Position numbers and translations under genes: made by a program. Below the pieces are notes generated by a model. That model searched no databases and was not told the origin of the DNA. It was given only the letters and a program-made list of their open reading frames with translations. Positions 9,385-20,873 of a stretch of 64,000 bases of DNA are shown piece by piece; within the stretch, counting starts at the first letter, position 1; each line of letters starts with the position of its first letter. This stretch comes from Scatophagus argus (lineage: Eukaryota; Chordata; Actinopteri; Scatophagidae). The stretch covers positions 19,324,501 to 19,388,500 of the forward strand of contig NC_058496.1 in assembly GCF_020382885.2 (NCBI RefSeq), in the 5' to 3' direction.

Positions 9385-11440
9385 ATGAATAAAAGAAAAC
9401 TTTTGCCGCGAGTGACCAAAATGGGAGAACCAAAGAAACGCAAGATAGCAAGTGAGTGCAGAAAATTTCAGACACGGTGGGAAAATGAATATTTCTTCAT
9501 GGAAGTCAATAGGAAATGTGTCTGTTTGATTTGCCATAAAAGTGTTGCAGTCATGAAAGACTATAATGTACGAAGACACTATGAAACCAAGCATCAGACC
9601 TACACGTCCTACACTGGTGCTGAGCGGGAAGAGAAAGTTAAGCAGATGGCAGCTAGCCTGCTAGCTCAACAGCAGTGCTTTCTCCGTGCTAACAAAAGAA
9701 AAGAAAGTGCGACATTAGCAAGCTACAAGGTAGCTGAACTCATAGCACGGCACGGGAAACCTTTCTCAGATGGCGACTTTATAAAACAGTGCCTCGTCAC
9801 AGTCGCAGAAACGATGTGCCCAGAAAAGATGCAGGAATTTAACAACGTGAGCATGTCCAGAAACACAGTTGTGCGGCGAATCGAAGATTTGTCAGCTAAC
9901 ATAGAACACCAAGTGTCACATAAAGCTTGTACCTTTGACTTTTATTCCATTGCATGTGATGAGAGCACCGATGCTACAGACACCGCGCAGCTGCTGATTT
10001 TTCTGCGAGGAGTGGATGATAACTTTCGCGTTACGGAGGAGCTGCTTGATCTGAGGAGTCTAAAGGGCACAACAACGGGAAAGGACATGTTTGAAGCTGT
10101 GTCAGATGCAATTGACAAAATGGATCTTAAATGGGACAAACTGTGTGGAGTTACAACGGACGGGGCTCCGGCAATGACAGGCGAGCGCAAAGGAGTGGCC
10201 TCAATGGTGTGCGCCAAGGTACGGGACAGCGGAGGTGAGGCCGTTAAAATGCACTGCATCATCCACCAAGAAGCCCTCTGTGCCAAGACAGTCCAGCTTG
10301 ATGATGTGATGAATACAGTTGTGAAAACTGTGAACATAATTCGGGCACGGGGGCTCTATCACAGAGAATTTCAAGCTTTCCTATCTGATGTTGATGCTGA
10401 ATACGGGGACGTTATTTACCATTGTGATGTGCGCTGGCTCAGCCGCGGCTCCGTGCTGCAGCGGTTTTATTCCATGAGATCGGAAATTGATCAGTTTTTG
10501 AAAGAGAAGGACAAGCCTCTCCGTGAACTAAGTGACCCTCTGTGGTTGGCAGACCTGGCATTTCTAGTTGATCTATATATATATATATATATTTTTTTTT
10601 TATATATATATTTTTTTTTTTTTTTTCTTGTAAATATTTTATTCTTCTTTTTATTATTATTATTGCTTTTTTGTATTTTGTATGGTGCACAGGACAGAGA
10701 AAAATCCGGAGTCAAATTCCTTGTATGGTCACACATACTTGGCAAATAAAGCTGATTCTGATTCTGATTCTGATTCTGATCTCACTGGTCATCTTAACAC
10801 ACTGAACAAGAGCCTGCAAGGCAAAGACCAGCTTGTGCCGCAGCTTTACGCGCACATGAAAGCATTCGGCGCGAAGCTCCGTCTCTTTGAGACACAACTG
10901 CGTAATTTCAATGTTGCGCACTTCCCCACGCTGTCCGAAATTAAGTGTGGTTTTCCAAACGCCAACCTTTCTGCAAAAAAAGAAAAATATGTGTCTGTGG
11001 TCACATCTCTTAAGACACAATTCAGTCAGCGTTTCCAAGATTTCTCTGCCATTGAGAAAGAAATCAAGCTGTTCTCAACTCCCTTCCTGATGGATGCAGA
11101 AGAAGTGGAAGAGAGTCTGCAATTGGAGCTTATCGAAATGCAGTGTGATGACTCTCTGAAGAATCAGCATCAGCTGCTCTCCCTCCCCGACTTCTACCAG
11201 CGCTTGGAAACGATCAAGTTTCCTCTGATGCGCCGTCACGCAAAAAGGATGATGAGTCTGTTCGGCTCAACATACATTTGTGAGCAAACGTTTTCTCTGT
11301 TAACTCTGAACAAAAGCAGACTGAGAACCAAAATGACCGACAGCCACCTCCGTGATGTCCTTCGCATCTCAACCACCAAACTCACTCCTGACCTGCCAGC
11401 CATGCTTCGGTCTAAAGCGCAGCATCACTGCTCCCACTAA
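9385..11440 (+). pseudogene. hAT transposase, interrupted copy, unit 2
   Basis: This is nearly identical to the unit-1 copy, with the same LINE-tail insertion at the same base (target duplications 10569-10574 and 10777-10782). The first frame ends at 10749 and the C-terminal half stays open from 10781 to 11440. It carries Lys in place of Glu52 between the zinc-finger Cys50 and His65. It cannot give the full 615-residue product. Confidence 0.9.
10569..10782 (+). mobile_element. 5'-truncated LINE tail inserted in the transposase, unit 2
   Basis: Same insertion as at 1869-2082, base for base as far as I can see, with TGATCT on both sides and a TGATTC hexamer tail. An identical site in two units means the unit was duplicated, or converted, after the insertion. 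Confidence 0.85.
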
Positions 11441-12851
11441 GTGCAACGCTGTTCCTATTAAAGGTGAGCTAAAATATATCATACGGTATTCATGTGTTCA
11501 CAAGCTCAATTATTTAATTACTTCAGACAACTTAAGTTGATAACATTTTTCTAGCAAACGTTAGTTTGTGTCAACGACTTTAATAACTTATTAATAAAAA
11601 CTCAATAACTGCATCTTATTTTCACCCTTTATACAGGGCTATGAAGAGGAGTCACCATCCTGACTAAGAAGCAATCTAAGGCTGCTGCAAATGAGCTGAA
11701 AATCCTTTTTGAAACAAATAAAATAAAATAAATGAAAATTCATTAAGGGAAAGTGATGTAGGTTTTTTTTCCTTTAAGCATATTCAGTTATCAAGCATAG
11801 TCTACCTAAATTTGATGGATTTGCTTCTGCGAAATTGTTTTGAGTCCTCCTCGAAAGTCCTCCTCTGTAAGCGCATAATTTTTTTTCATTGGCTGCACCT
11901 CCATTGTTTTTGGCTCTTGCATTTTCTGCCAACGAGCCTTAAGAAGCTTTCCCTCTGCTCTCAAATTCTGATGAAGCGTGCTTATCTTTTTTCCTGCCTG
12001 CATGTTGTACATTTCCAATTATTGTTTCTTGTATTATTATGCTGAATGTGTTGTGTGTATCTCTTGTATATGTTTTTGTACGTAGCTGAGGTCGGTCACT
12101 GACTGTAGCTCTGCCACAAAATGGTGAACAACCACACAAATGGTGACTCAGCACACAAAGCAGCAAATGAACATGCGAGGGATGACTCAGCAAAACCAAC
12201 ATGGCTACAGAAAAGCACGCCAGGCGTATTATTCAGAACCAAGGTGGTGATAACCCACGTGACGTGGCTTACGTGCCCACAGAAGAGAACAATGAGCGAA
12301 AGCCTTTGGGCGCCACGTACCCCTTTGTTACGATTCGTGATCGCGTGCTCGGGGTTTCGCTTCACTGTTCAGAAAGAAGAGTGTGAGGAAGAAAGATAGG
12401 AGTGAAATAAGCAGAAAACACAACCCAATAAAAAAAAAAATTCACTATAATTCTTTGGAGTCCCGCGTATGACCACACAATAGCGTTAAATAGAGTTAAA
12501 CCGGAGCTTATCTGTTGTTTAAGTGTTCCCTTTATTTTTTTTGAGCAGTGTATATTTAAATTGAATAAATGAAGAATTCTATCACCTGGATTTTAACGCA
12601 CTCATTCATAGCTGATATCTTATTTAATAGTAGCACATCACGTGACCAGAAATGGCCTCAAACCGCATTTACCAAAGAAATGCTCCGTAACTTAAGTCTA
12701 GAATCTTGTGAGCTTTTTTGGTGCCGATTAGTCGCAGAACACCCTACCCACTTCTGTTGATATTTCATTTGTAGTAATAGGAGTTATGTTCAACCGAGAG
12801 TGAGAGTCACAGTCAGGACGCTAACTCGCCCACTTTGGCCGATAACTGCTA
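11441..12851. other. Unit interior between transposase and U2-like sequence, unit 2
   Basis: Copy of 2741-4150. The short minus frame lies at 11806-12012 with a Leu variant. One base differs in a GCGCATAATT segment where units 1 and 3 read GCACATAATT. No gene recognised. Confidence 0.5.
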
Positions 12852-12964
12852 ACGCTTCTCGGCCTTTTGGCTAAGATCAAGTGTAGTATCTGTTCTCATC
12901 AGTTTGATATCTGATATGTCCTCTACCTGGGAACCATATATTAAATTGATTTTTGGAACAGGGT
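12852..12964 (+). ncRNA. U2 snRNA-like sequence, 3'-truncated, unit 2
   Basis: Identical in the U2 portion to the unit-1 copy. It has an intact branch-site-pairing segment and Sm-like site, and lacks the U2 3' stems. It shares with unit 1 the G in stem IIa that differs from ordinary U2. Confidence 0.75.
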
Positions 12965-14679
12965 CAGCTGTGGCCGCAGTGTGTATTGCACATACGCAAA
13001 TTATAGATCAAAACGCAGGGATTTTCGTCCCGGGTGTGTCGTGCCACTCATTGCCATATCAGTAATGCTTTTTGGTCAGGAGCTCCTCAAGCACAGGGAG
13101 CGCGCCTCTCTCCTCTCATTGACTCCCATGTTAAATTTGTCCTGCTTGTACGAAAATATCCTTTGACCGGGAAAGATGAAATTCAGCATGATGTTAGTAC
13201 ACAAGTACCTGGTGCTCACGGTGAAAGAATTTTTGCCTTGCGACTTTTCGTTTGGTCGCAAGAAGTATGTGTTCGAGGGCCTTTTTCTACCTACCTCTTT
13301 TTTCCGGGAGGTTTCTCTGCTCTCTCAGTGTGACCCTCACTGGCTGACAGGAAAGGGAGGGGCTGGGGAGAGAAGGGGGGGTATTTCTATGGTAACGTGC
13401 ACAGCTGCTCAACTGACTTGCAGTCTTTTCCATGATTACATCTTGATCATCTAAGATGGCTGCTCCCATTACCAATGAACCAACTCATTGATAACCAATA
13501 AAACTATACTGTGTTAATGAATCACAATTATTGTCAGCACACAAAATGGCTGCTCCCACTACTACTACATGGAGCCCGATGGACACCCAGTGTATATTAA
13601 TAAGATACACACAACAACATGCATATATCTTCTTTATCTTATATCTTATCGGTGTGCAAGCAACAAGGTGGAGTGACAGCAGGGACGGCCAATCACACAA
13701 GAAACGGCAGAGCCAATCGAGGAGCTTGTGGGCGGTCTAAACTAAGGGAAACAGGCTTCAGCTTGAGCGGCCGTTTTCCGCTTGGTCCTAGTGCTTGACG
13801 GCTCTCTGTTTACTATAGAATAGCGTAACATTGTTTTTGGACGGTAAGGGGCGGCAGGGGACCAAAACGGCCTTTTGAAAAAGTGCAGGGGACATGTCCC
13901 CTGTGTGTCCCCCCACGTCCGTGCTACTACTACTACTAATCATCATCATCATAAGAGGTTCATATTTTATCAGACAGACTTAACTCGATGTTCACTCCTG
14001 CTTCTACTGCCGCCCTGCTGCTCTGAATGGAAATGACAGGCTTGTTTGAAATTTGTGCCTCACCTGGAAAGCACTCAAGAACAGGCAGCAGCAGCACTGG
14101 GGGCCCAGACAAAATGCTAAAAGTCGGATGGTTTCTAATGGCCTTCAGTCTTTACAGGAAGTCACAGAAACACTCAGTTCCTGTTAGATCCCAATCCGAT
14201 TTATTTCAATGATGTCAGTTTGTATACAGTCTCTGGTCATTGTAATTATGTCACTGATTTCTGTTTATCGTTTAACCTACACTGTGGACGAGGCTTGAAA
14301 CTACTGACTGAACAAAGAAAATAAATTTATGTACACTGTGTCATATGTAATGTGTGTAATGACATCGGTAATCAACTCGGTTTCATTCCAGTGAAGCAGC
14401 TCTTAACAAGTTGGTGTTTTGGTGGGAAGTAAATCCTCAAATTCCACTCATATCCACATCTGTTTCAGGCAAAAACAGTCAGCTAACTGGTGATTCCCTC
14501 GACAGGAACATGCTAAAAACTTGGATCAAATGAATTAAACACTACCCAACCTTCAGAAGGAAAAAAAAAAAGCGGAAAAAACCCCCAGCAAGTTTGTATA
14601 TCAGTCTGATCACAAATTAGTATGTGATTTTTACAGTATCTGCTATCCACAGCTTTTTTTTTATAGCGTACAAAGAACT
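12965..14679. other. Shared tail of the array unit, unit 2
   Basis: Copy of 4264-5978 with only scattered single-base changes. No gene recognised. Confidence 0.55.
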
Positions 14680-14830
14680 GGAATGAATCAGAACCTGACT
14701 GTAAGGAACCGGTGCAAACAACAAAAGTGGTTAAATGAGCAGATGGGACAGGAATTAAATAAGTTGGTCTGACTGGTCATCTTATTTCATTTTGTTCCTC
14801 TGCTTGCTTACATATTTATAGCCCAGGAGA

Positions 14831-14852
14831 GGGGGGGGGGGGGGGGGGGGGG
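14831..14852. repeat. Expanded poly-G tract, unit 2
   Basis: A run of about 22 G in unit 2, against about 14 in unit 1 at 6130. Such a run can form G-quadruplex DNA and is prone to slippage and sequencing error, so the exact length is uncertain. Confidence 0.7.
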
Positions 14853-15639
14853 TGAGGTTTCATGTTGTAGCGAGTACAGCGAGGTTCAGAGGGCTGCTCC
14901 ACGTTGTGACCCTGCAGCTGCCTCGTTTTCTTAGGCCTGTGGCTCTGTCTCAACCGTACCCCTGCAAAGTCTGGGCAGTGGCTGAAAAGTATCTGCAGAT
15001 AAGTAGGTGTGATCCATGTGTGGCCAAATGGGGGGGGCAGGAGGAAGGTTGCCCGACAACGCCACCTGAGGAATTGCACCCCAGGAAGTAAACTTCAATC
15101 AGCACGTCTATTACGATAAGGTCACACAGGTTTGTCACACTGGAAGGACAGATGACGGACATCCAAATGACAACAACAATATTTATTTAATAATGACAAC
15201 AATGCTTAAAATCATACACAACTATATCCTCTGTAGCCTGAGTGTCAAAATAATGACCAAAGCTAAGGGCGGCAACAAAGTACAACAAAACGACAAGGGG
15301 CAAGGCTAGCGCAGGTTTTGCAGACGAATAAAGACAAAGGGAAAAGGGGACCAAACCACAAAAAAAACCCACTACAAACCCAAATCACCACGTGCCACGC
15401 CAAACGATAAGGAGTGAAGGGGGAACCACCACCAGGGACGTCTGCCGCTCCGCTCCTGCCCTGAAAAAAAAAAAAGAAACAAACCAAATTATAACACCGC
15501 ATATGCAAAAGAGGGGACACTCAGGCGAACAGAAAGATACAGAAGGCCACTATTAAAACACAACGCACACACGCAACACTCACCCACACAAACCAGACCA
15601 CACAATTACAAGCACCCCCTTGACCAACTAAATCATTAA

Positions 15640-17133
15640 TTAAAACAAAATAAACAAATATACAAACAAACACCAAAAAAAAGAAGAACAAACAGAAAAT
15701 AACACAAGCTTAAACCCCCCACCTAAATAAGCAACCACAGAAACAACAACACTCCACCTGCCACACATGCGGGGGTTGCGACCCTGTGGCTCTGTCTCAA
15801 CCGTACCCCTGCAAAGTCTGGGCATTGGCTGAAAAGTATCTGCAGATAAGTATCTGTGATCCGGGGGGGGTTTGCCACCCTGTGGCTCTTTCTCAATCTT
15901 AGGCCTGCCATGTCTGGGCAGTCGCTCATTGGTCAGTGCACAATTTTCACAACGCCCTCCTGTAGCTGGAACCTTAGCAGTTAATGGGTTGTTAACTGCT
16001 TTGGAAATTGGTGGGAGGCGAGTATATGATGCAATTGTAGAGGGCACCTGAACCTCAGAGTCATCAGGTGAAGAGGAGAGGCAAGTCTGACCCTTTACAG
16101 TTAATCTTTCTTTGGAAATGGGTGGGAGGTGTGTAGTCTTTCTTTGGTGCACCATTTCTTCAGTTCTCTGTCCATACCGCATCTGACTTTCATACTTGCG
16201 GTTTTCATGTTCAACCATTTCTTGCTGTCTTTCCCTGTTTTCAATTAGCATTTCTGCATTCTCCGTGTCAATATGCCTCCTTTGGAGTTTGCTGTTGTAT
16301 TCCCTGAGATCGCTATTCCGTTGAAGCTCATGCAAAAATGTTTGATGTTCTCCTCGGTTGTTAACTGCTTTGGAAATTGGTGGGAGGCAAGTATATGATG
16401 CAATTGTAGAGGGCACCTGAACCTCAGAGTCATCAGGTGAAGAGGAGAGGCAAGTCTGACCCTTTACAGTTAATCTTTCTTTGGAAATGGGTGGGAGGTG
16501 GGTAGTCTTTTTATTGCTGAGCTGCAAATTCTGGAGTTCTCCACATTTGTTCTGTAGCTTCTCTGAAGCCTTGTGAAGATCATGCTGCACACGCTGCTGG
16601 AATTGTTTCTCCTCCATAGCAGTCTGTTCTGCATTCCTGGCTTCAGCTTCATGTTCTTCCCTTTTCAGCTGCTGAAGGTGGGCTTGTTTCTGACTTGCCA
16701 TGTTGGCATTGAATTTACTCACTTGGATGTTGTTCTCTTTGGTTTTCTGAGCCTTCACTTTGGTTTCTTCCATGAACAACCCGTCAGCGTTTTTGTCCAT
16801 CTGCAGCTGGTTCATACAGAGCTGACGTTCATCTTGTTCCCTCTGCTTTTTCAACTCCATCATGAACTGTCTGCTAGCAGAATTTGACTGATGCATTGCA
16901 GCTCTCTCATCCTTCTTTTGCTTCAGCCGCTCTGTGTCTTTAGCATCTATTTTAGCCACATCTTTAGCAAGTCTCTGCTCCTCCTTCAGGGCCATAGCAG
17001 TAGCCTGGTCCTTGTTTGAGGCTGCCAGACTGTCCCAAACAATCTGGTTGCGCATCTGGAGTTTCCTGGCCCTTTCTGATCGCTCGGTCTTTCTTTGGTG
17101 CACCATTTCTTGAATGCTCTGTCCATTCCGCAT
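15640..17133 (-). pseudogene. Coiled-coil gene remnant, unit 2
   Basis: An open frame of 497 codons, matching the unit-1 remnant over the coiled-coil and repeat blocks. It differs only in the doubtful C-terminal part, where a small length change shifts the frame to an earlier stop. That the well-behaved coiled-coil part is unchanged while the tail drifts supports a coding end somewhere near 15960. The Met at 17133 is again internal, next to the small hAT element of unit 3. Confidence 0.6.
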
Positions 17134-17325
17134 TAGTGATGGGAATTCCGGCTCTTTTTAGAGAACCGGCTCTTTCGGCTCGGCTCACTAAAAAGAGCCG
17201 GTTCTTTCGGCTCCCAAACGGCTCTTCAGATTTTTTTTGTTGCTTTAATCAATATATTACTAATAATATGAAATTATAGGTTTAAGGAATTTAAACTTTT
17301 AACTTTTTTTATTCAAAACAAATTT
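17134..17325. mobile_element. Left part of the small hAT element, unit 3 (deleted right half)
   Basis: It begins with TAGTGATG after TTCCGCAT, as in unit 2. It then jumps from CAAATTT to TTTTCATG, missing about 594 bases that correspond to 8614-9207. The junction shares a T run, a sign of microhomology-mediated deletion. The right terminus and second target duplication are gone, so this copy cannot be mobilised. Confidence 0.85.
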
Positions 17326-17326
17326 T

Positions 17327-17452
17327 CATGTTCAACCATTTCTTGCTGTCTTTCCCTGTTTTCAATTAGCATTGCTGCATTCTCCGTGTCAGTATGCCTC
17401 CTTTGGAGTTTGCTGTTGTATTCCCTGAGATCGCTATTCCGTTGAAGCTCAT
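17327..17452 (-). pseudogene. Edge fragment of coiled-coil gene, unit 3
   Basis: Remainder of the coiled-coil block after the 594-bp deletion (compare 9209-9334). It is the only part of this gene in unit 3. Confidence 0.65.
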
Positions 17453-17502
17453 GCAAAAATGTTGGATATCCTATATCCTATATAGGTTTTCCCCTAAATA
17501 AA

Positions 17503-19350
17503 ATGAATAAAAGAAAACTTTTGCCGCGAGTGACCAAAATGGGAGAACCAAAGAAACGCAAGATAGCAAGTGAGTGCAGAAAATTTCAGACACGGTGGGA
17601 AAATGAATATTTCTTCATGGAAGTCAATAGGAAATGTGTCTGTTTGATTTGCCATGAAAGTGTTGCAGTCATGAAAGACTATAATGTACGAAGACACTAT
17701 GAAACCAAGCATCAGACCTACACGTCCTACACTGGTGCTGAGCGGGAAGAGAAAGTTAAGCAGATGGCAGCTAGCCTGCTAGCTCAACAGCAGTGCTTTC
17801 TCCGTGCTAACAAAAGAAAAGAAAGTGCGACATTAGCAAGCTACAAGGTAGCTGAACTCATAGCACGGCACGGGAAACCTTTCTCAGATGGCGACTTTAT
17901 AAAACAGTGCCTCGTCACAGTCGCAGAAACGATGTGCCCAGAAAAGATGCAGGAATTTAACAACGTGAGCATGTCCAGAAACACAGTTGTGCGGCGAATC
18001 GAAGATTTGTCAGCTAACATAGAACACCAAGTGTCACATAAAGCTTGTACCTTTGACTTTTATTCCATTGCATGTGATGAGAGCACCGATGCTACAGACA
18101 CCGCGCAGCTGCTGATTTTTCTGCGAGGAGTGGATGATAACTTTCGCGTTACGGAGGAGCTGCTTGATCTGAGGAGTCTAAAGGGCACAACAACGGGAAA
18201 GGACATGTTTGAAGCTGTGTCAGATGCAATTGACAAAATGGATCTTAAATGGGACAAACTGTGTGGAGTTACAACGGACGGGGCTCCGGCAATGACAGGC
18301 GAGCGCAAAGGAGTGGCCTCAATGGTGTGCGCCAAGGTACGGGACAGCGGAGGTGAGGCCGTTAAAATGCACTGCATCATCCACCAAGAAGCCCTCTGTG
18401 CCAAGACAGTCCAGCTTGATGATGTGATGAATACAGTTGTGAAAACTGTGAACATAATTCGGGCACGGGGGCTCTATCACAGAGAATTTCAAGCTTTCCT
18501 ATCTGATGTTGATGCTGAATACGGGGACGTTATTTACCATTGTGATGTGCGCTGGCTCAGCCGCGGCTCCGTGCTGCAGCGGTTTTATTCCATGAGATCG
18601 GAAATTGATCAGTTTTTGAAAGAGAAGGACAAGCCTCTCCGTGAACTAAGTGACCCTCTGTGGTTGGCAGACCTGGCATTTCTAGTTGATCTCACTGGTC
18701 ATCTTAACACACTGAACAAGAGCCTGCAAGGCAAAGACCAGCTTGTGCCGCAGCTTTACGCGCACATGAAAGCATTCGGCGCGAAGCTCCGTCTCTTTGA
18801 GACACAACTGCGTAATTTCAATGTTGCGCACTTCCCCACGCTGTCCGAAATTAAGTGTGGTTTTCCAAACGCCAACCTTTCTGCAAAAAAAGAAAAATAT
18901 GTGTCTGTGGTCACATCTCTTAAGACACAATTCAGTCAGCGTTTCCAAGATTTCTCTGCCATTGAGAAAGAAATCAAGCTGTTCTCAACTCCCTTCCTGA
19001 TGGATGCAGAAGAAGTGGAAGAGAGTCTGCAATTGGAGCTTATCGAAATGCAGTGTGATGACTCTCTGAAGAATCAGCATCAGCTGCTCTCCCTCCCCGA
19101 CTTCTACCAGCGCTTGGAAACGATCAAGTTTCCTCTGATGCGCCGTCACGCAAAAAGGATGATGAGTCTGTTCGGCTCAACATACATTTGTGAGCAAACG
19201 TTTTCTCTGTTAACTCTGAACAAAAGCAGACTGAGAACCAAAATGACCGACAGCCACCTCCGTGATGTCCTTCGCATCTCAACCACCAAACTCACTCCTG
19301 ACCTGCCAGCCATGCTTCGGTCTAAAGCGCAGCATCACTGCTCCCACTAA
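17503..19350 (+). CDS. Intact hAT transposase, 615 aa (Charlie/GTF2IRD2-like)
   Basis: The frame is uninterrupted from ATG 17503 (or Met13 at 17539) to TAA. The N-terminus holds a basic PKKRK-type motif (residues 17-20) and a BED/SPIN-DOC-like zinc finger: Cys47, Cys50, His65, His70. The RNase-H-like core shows ACDESTD (Asp192), TTDGAPAMTG (Asp259), HCIIHQEALCAK (about 290-301) and VRWLSRG (about 349-355). The C-terminus has the hAT dimerisation region (FGSTYICEQTFS...LRTKMTDSHLRDVLRI). This family gave rise to the transposase-derived half of vertebrate GTF2IRD2. I could not find matching terminal inverted repeats around it, so it may be a stranded or domesticated copy; which of the two is undecided. 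Confidence 0.9.
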   Translation: MNKRKLLPRVTKMGEPKKRKIASECRKFQTRWENEYFFMEVNRKCVCLICHESVAVMKDYNVRRHYETKHQTYTSYTGAEREEKVKQMAASLLAQQQCFLRANKRKESATLASYKVAELIARHGKPFSDGDFIKQCLVTVAETMCPEKMQEFNNVSMSRNTVVRRIEDLSANIEHQVSHKACTFDFYSIACDESTDATDTAQLLIFLRGVDDNFRVTEELLDLRSLKGTTTGKDMFEAVSDAIDKMDLKWDKLCGVTTDGAPAMTGERKGVASMVCAKVRDSGGEAVKMHCIIHQEALCAKTVQLDDVMNTVVKTVNIIRARGLYHREFQAFLSDVDAEYGDVIYHCDVRWLSRGSVLQRFYSMRSEIDQFLKEKDKPLRELSDPLWLADLAFLVDLTGHLNTLNKSLQGKDQLVPQLYAHMKAFGAKLRLFETQLRNFNVAHFPTLSEIKCGFPNANLSAKKEKYVSVVTSLKTQFSQRFQDFSAIEKEIKLFSTPFLMDAEEVEESLQLELIEMQCDDSLKNQHQLLSLPDFYQRLETIKFPLMRRHAKRMMSLFGSTYICEQTFSLLTLNKSRLRTKMTDSHLRDVLRISTTKLTPDLPAMLRSKAQHHCSH

Positions 19351-20760
19351 GTGCAACGCTGTTCCTATTAAAGGTGAGCTAAAATATATCATACGGTATT
19401 CATGTGTTCACAAGCTCAATTATTTAATTACTTCAGACAATTTAAGTTGATAACATTTTTCTAGCAAACGTTAGTTTGTGTCAACGACTTTAATAACTTA
19501 TTAATAAAAACTCAATAACTGCATCTTATTTTCACCCTTTATACAGGGCTATGAAGAGGAGTCACCATCCTGACTAAGAAGCAATCTAAGGCTGCTGCAA
19601 ATGAGCTGAAAATCCTTTTTGAAACAAATAAAATAAAATAAATGAAAATTCATTAAGGGAAAGTGATGTAGGTTTTTTTTCCTTTAAGCATATTCAGTTA
19701 TCAAGCATAGTCTACCTAAATTTGATGGATTTGCTTCTGCGAAATTGTTTTGAGTCCTCCTCGAAAGTCCTCCTCTGTAAGCACATAATTTTTTTTCATT
19801 GGCTGCACCTCCATTGTTTTTGGCTCTTGCATTTTCTGCCAACGAGCCTTAAGAAGCTTTCCCTCTGCTCTCAAATTCTGATGAAGCGTGCTTATCTTTT
19901 TTCCTGCCTGCATGTTGTACATTTCCAATTATTGTTTCTTGTATTATTATGCTGAATGTGTTGTGTGTATCTCTTGTATATGTTTTTGTACGTAGCTGAG
20001 GTCGGTCACTGACTGTAGCTCTGCCACAAAATGGTGAACAACCACACAAATGGTGACTCAGCACACAAAGCAGCAAATGAACATGCGAGGGATGACTCAG
20101 CAAAACCAACATGGCTACAGAAAAGCACGCCAGGCGTATTATTCAGAACCAAGGTGGTGATAACCCACGTGACGTGGCTTACGTGCCCACAGAAGAGAAC
20201 AATGAGCGAAAGCCTTTGGGCGCCACGTACCCCTTTGTTACGATTCGTGATCGCGTGCTCGGGGTTTCGCCTCACTGTTCAGAAAGAAGAGTGTGAGGAA
20301 GAAAGATAGGAGTGAAATAAGCAGAAAACCCAACCCAATAAATAAAAAAATTCACTATAATTCTTTGGAGTCCCGCGTATGACCACACAATAGCGTTAAA
20401 TAGAGTTAAACCGGAGCTTATCTGTTGTTTAAGTGTTCCCTTTATTTTTTTGAGCAGTGTATATTTAAATTGAATAAATGAAGAATTCTATCGCCTGGAT
20501 TTTAACGCACTCATTCATAGCTGATATCTTATTTAATAGTAGCACATCACGTGACCAGAAATGGCCTCAAACCGCATTTACCAAAGAAATGCTCCGTAAC
20601 TTAAGTCTAGAATCTTGTGAGCTTTTTTGGTGCCGATTAGTCGCAGAACACCCTACCCACTTCTGTTGATATTTCATTTGTAGTAATAGGAGTTATGTTC
20701 AACCGAGAGTGAGAGTCACAGTCAGGACGCTAACTCGCCCACTTTGGCCGATAACTGCTA
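19351..20760. other. Unit interior between transposase and U2-like sequence, unit 3
   Basis: Copy of 2741-4150 with a few private base changes. The short minus frame is at 19716-19922. No gene recognised. Confidence 0.5.
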
Positions 20761-20873
20761 ACGCTTCTCGGCCTTTTGGCTAAGATCAAGTGTAGTATCT
20801 GTTCTCATCAGTTTAATATCTGATATGTCCTCTACCTGGGAACCATATATTAAATTGATTTTTGGAACAGGGT
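20761..20873 (+). ncRNA. U2 snRNA-like sequence, 3'-truncated, unit 3
   Basis: As in units 1 and 2, but it keeps A in GTTTAATATC, as in ordinary vertebrate U2, and reads GGGTCATCTG after the Sm region instead of GGGTCAGCTG. It is therefore the least changed of the three. The U2 3' stems are still missing. Confidence 0.75.

Larger units (their letters stand above)
8421..17133. repeat. Array unit 2 (complete)
   Basis: This unit has the same order as unit 1 and starts with the complete small hAT element (8421-9177). It carries the same LINE insertion in the transposase. The poly-G tract near 14831 is longer than its counterpart near 6130, accounting for most of a 12-base offset change. One transposase change relative to the other units falls in the zinc finger (Glu52 to Lys). 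Confidence 0.9.
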
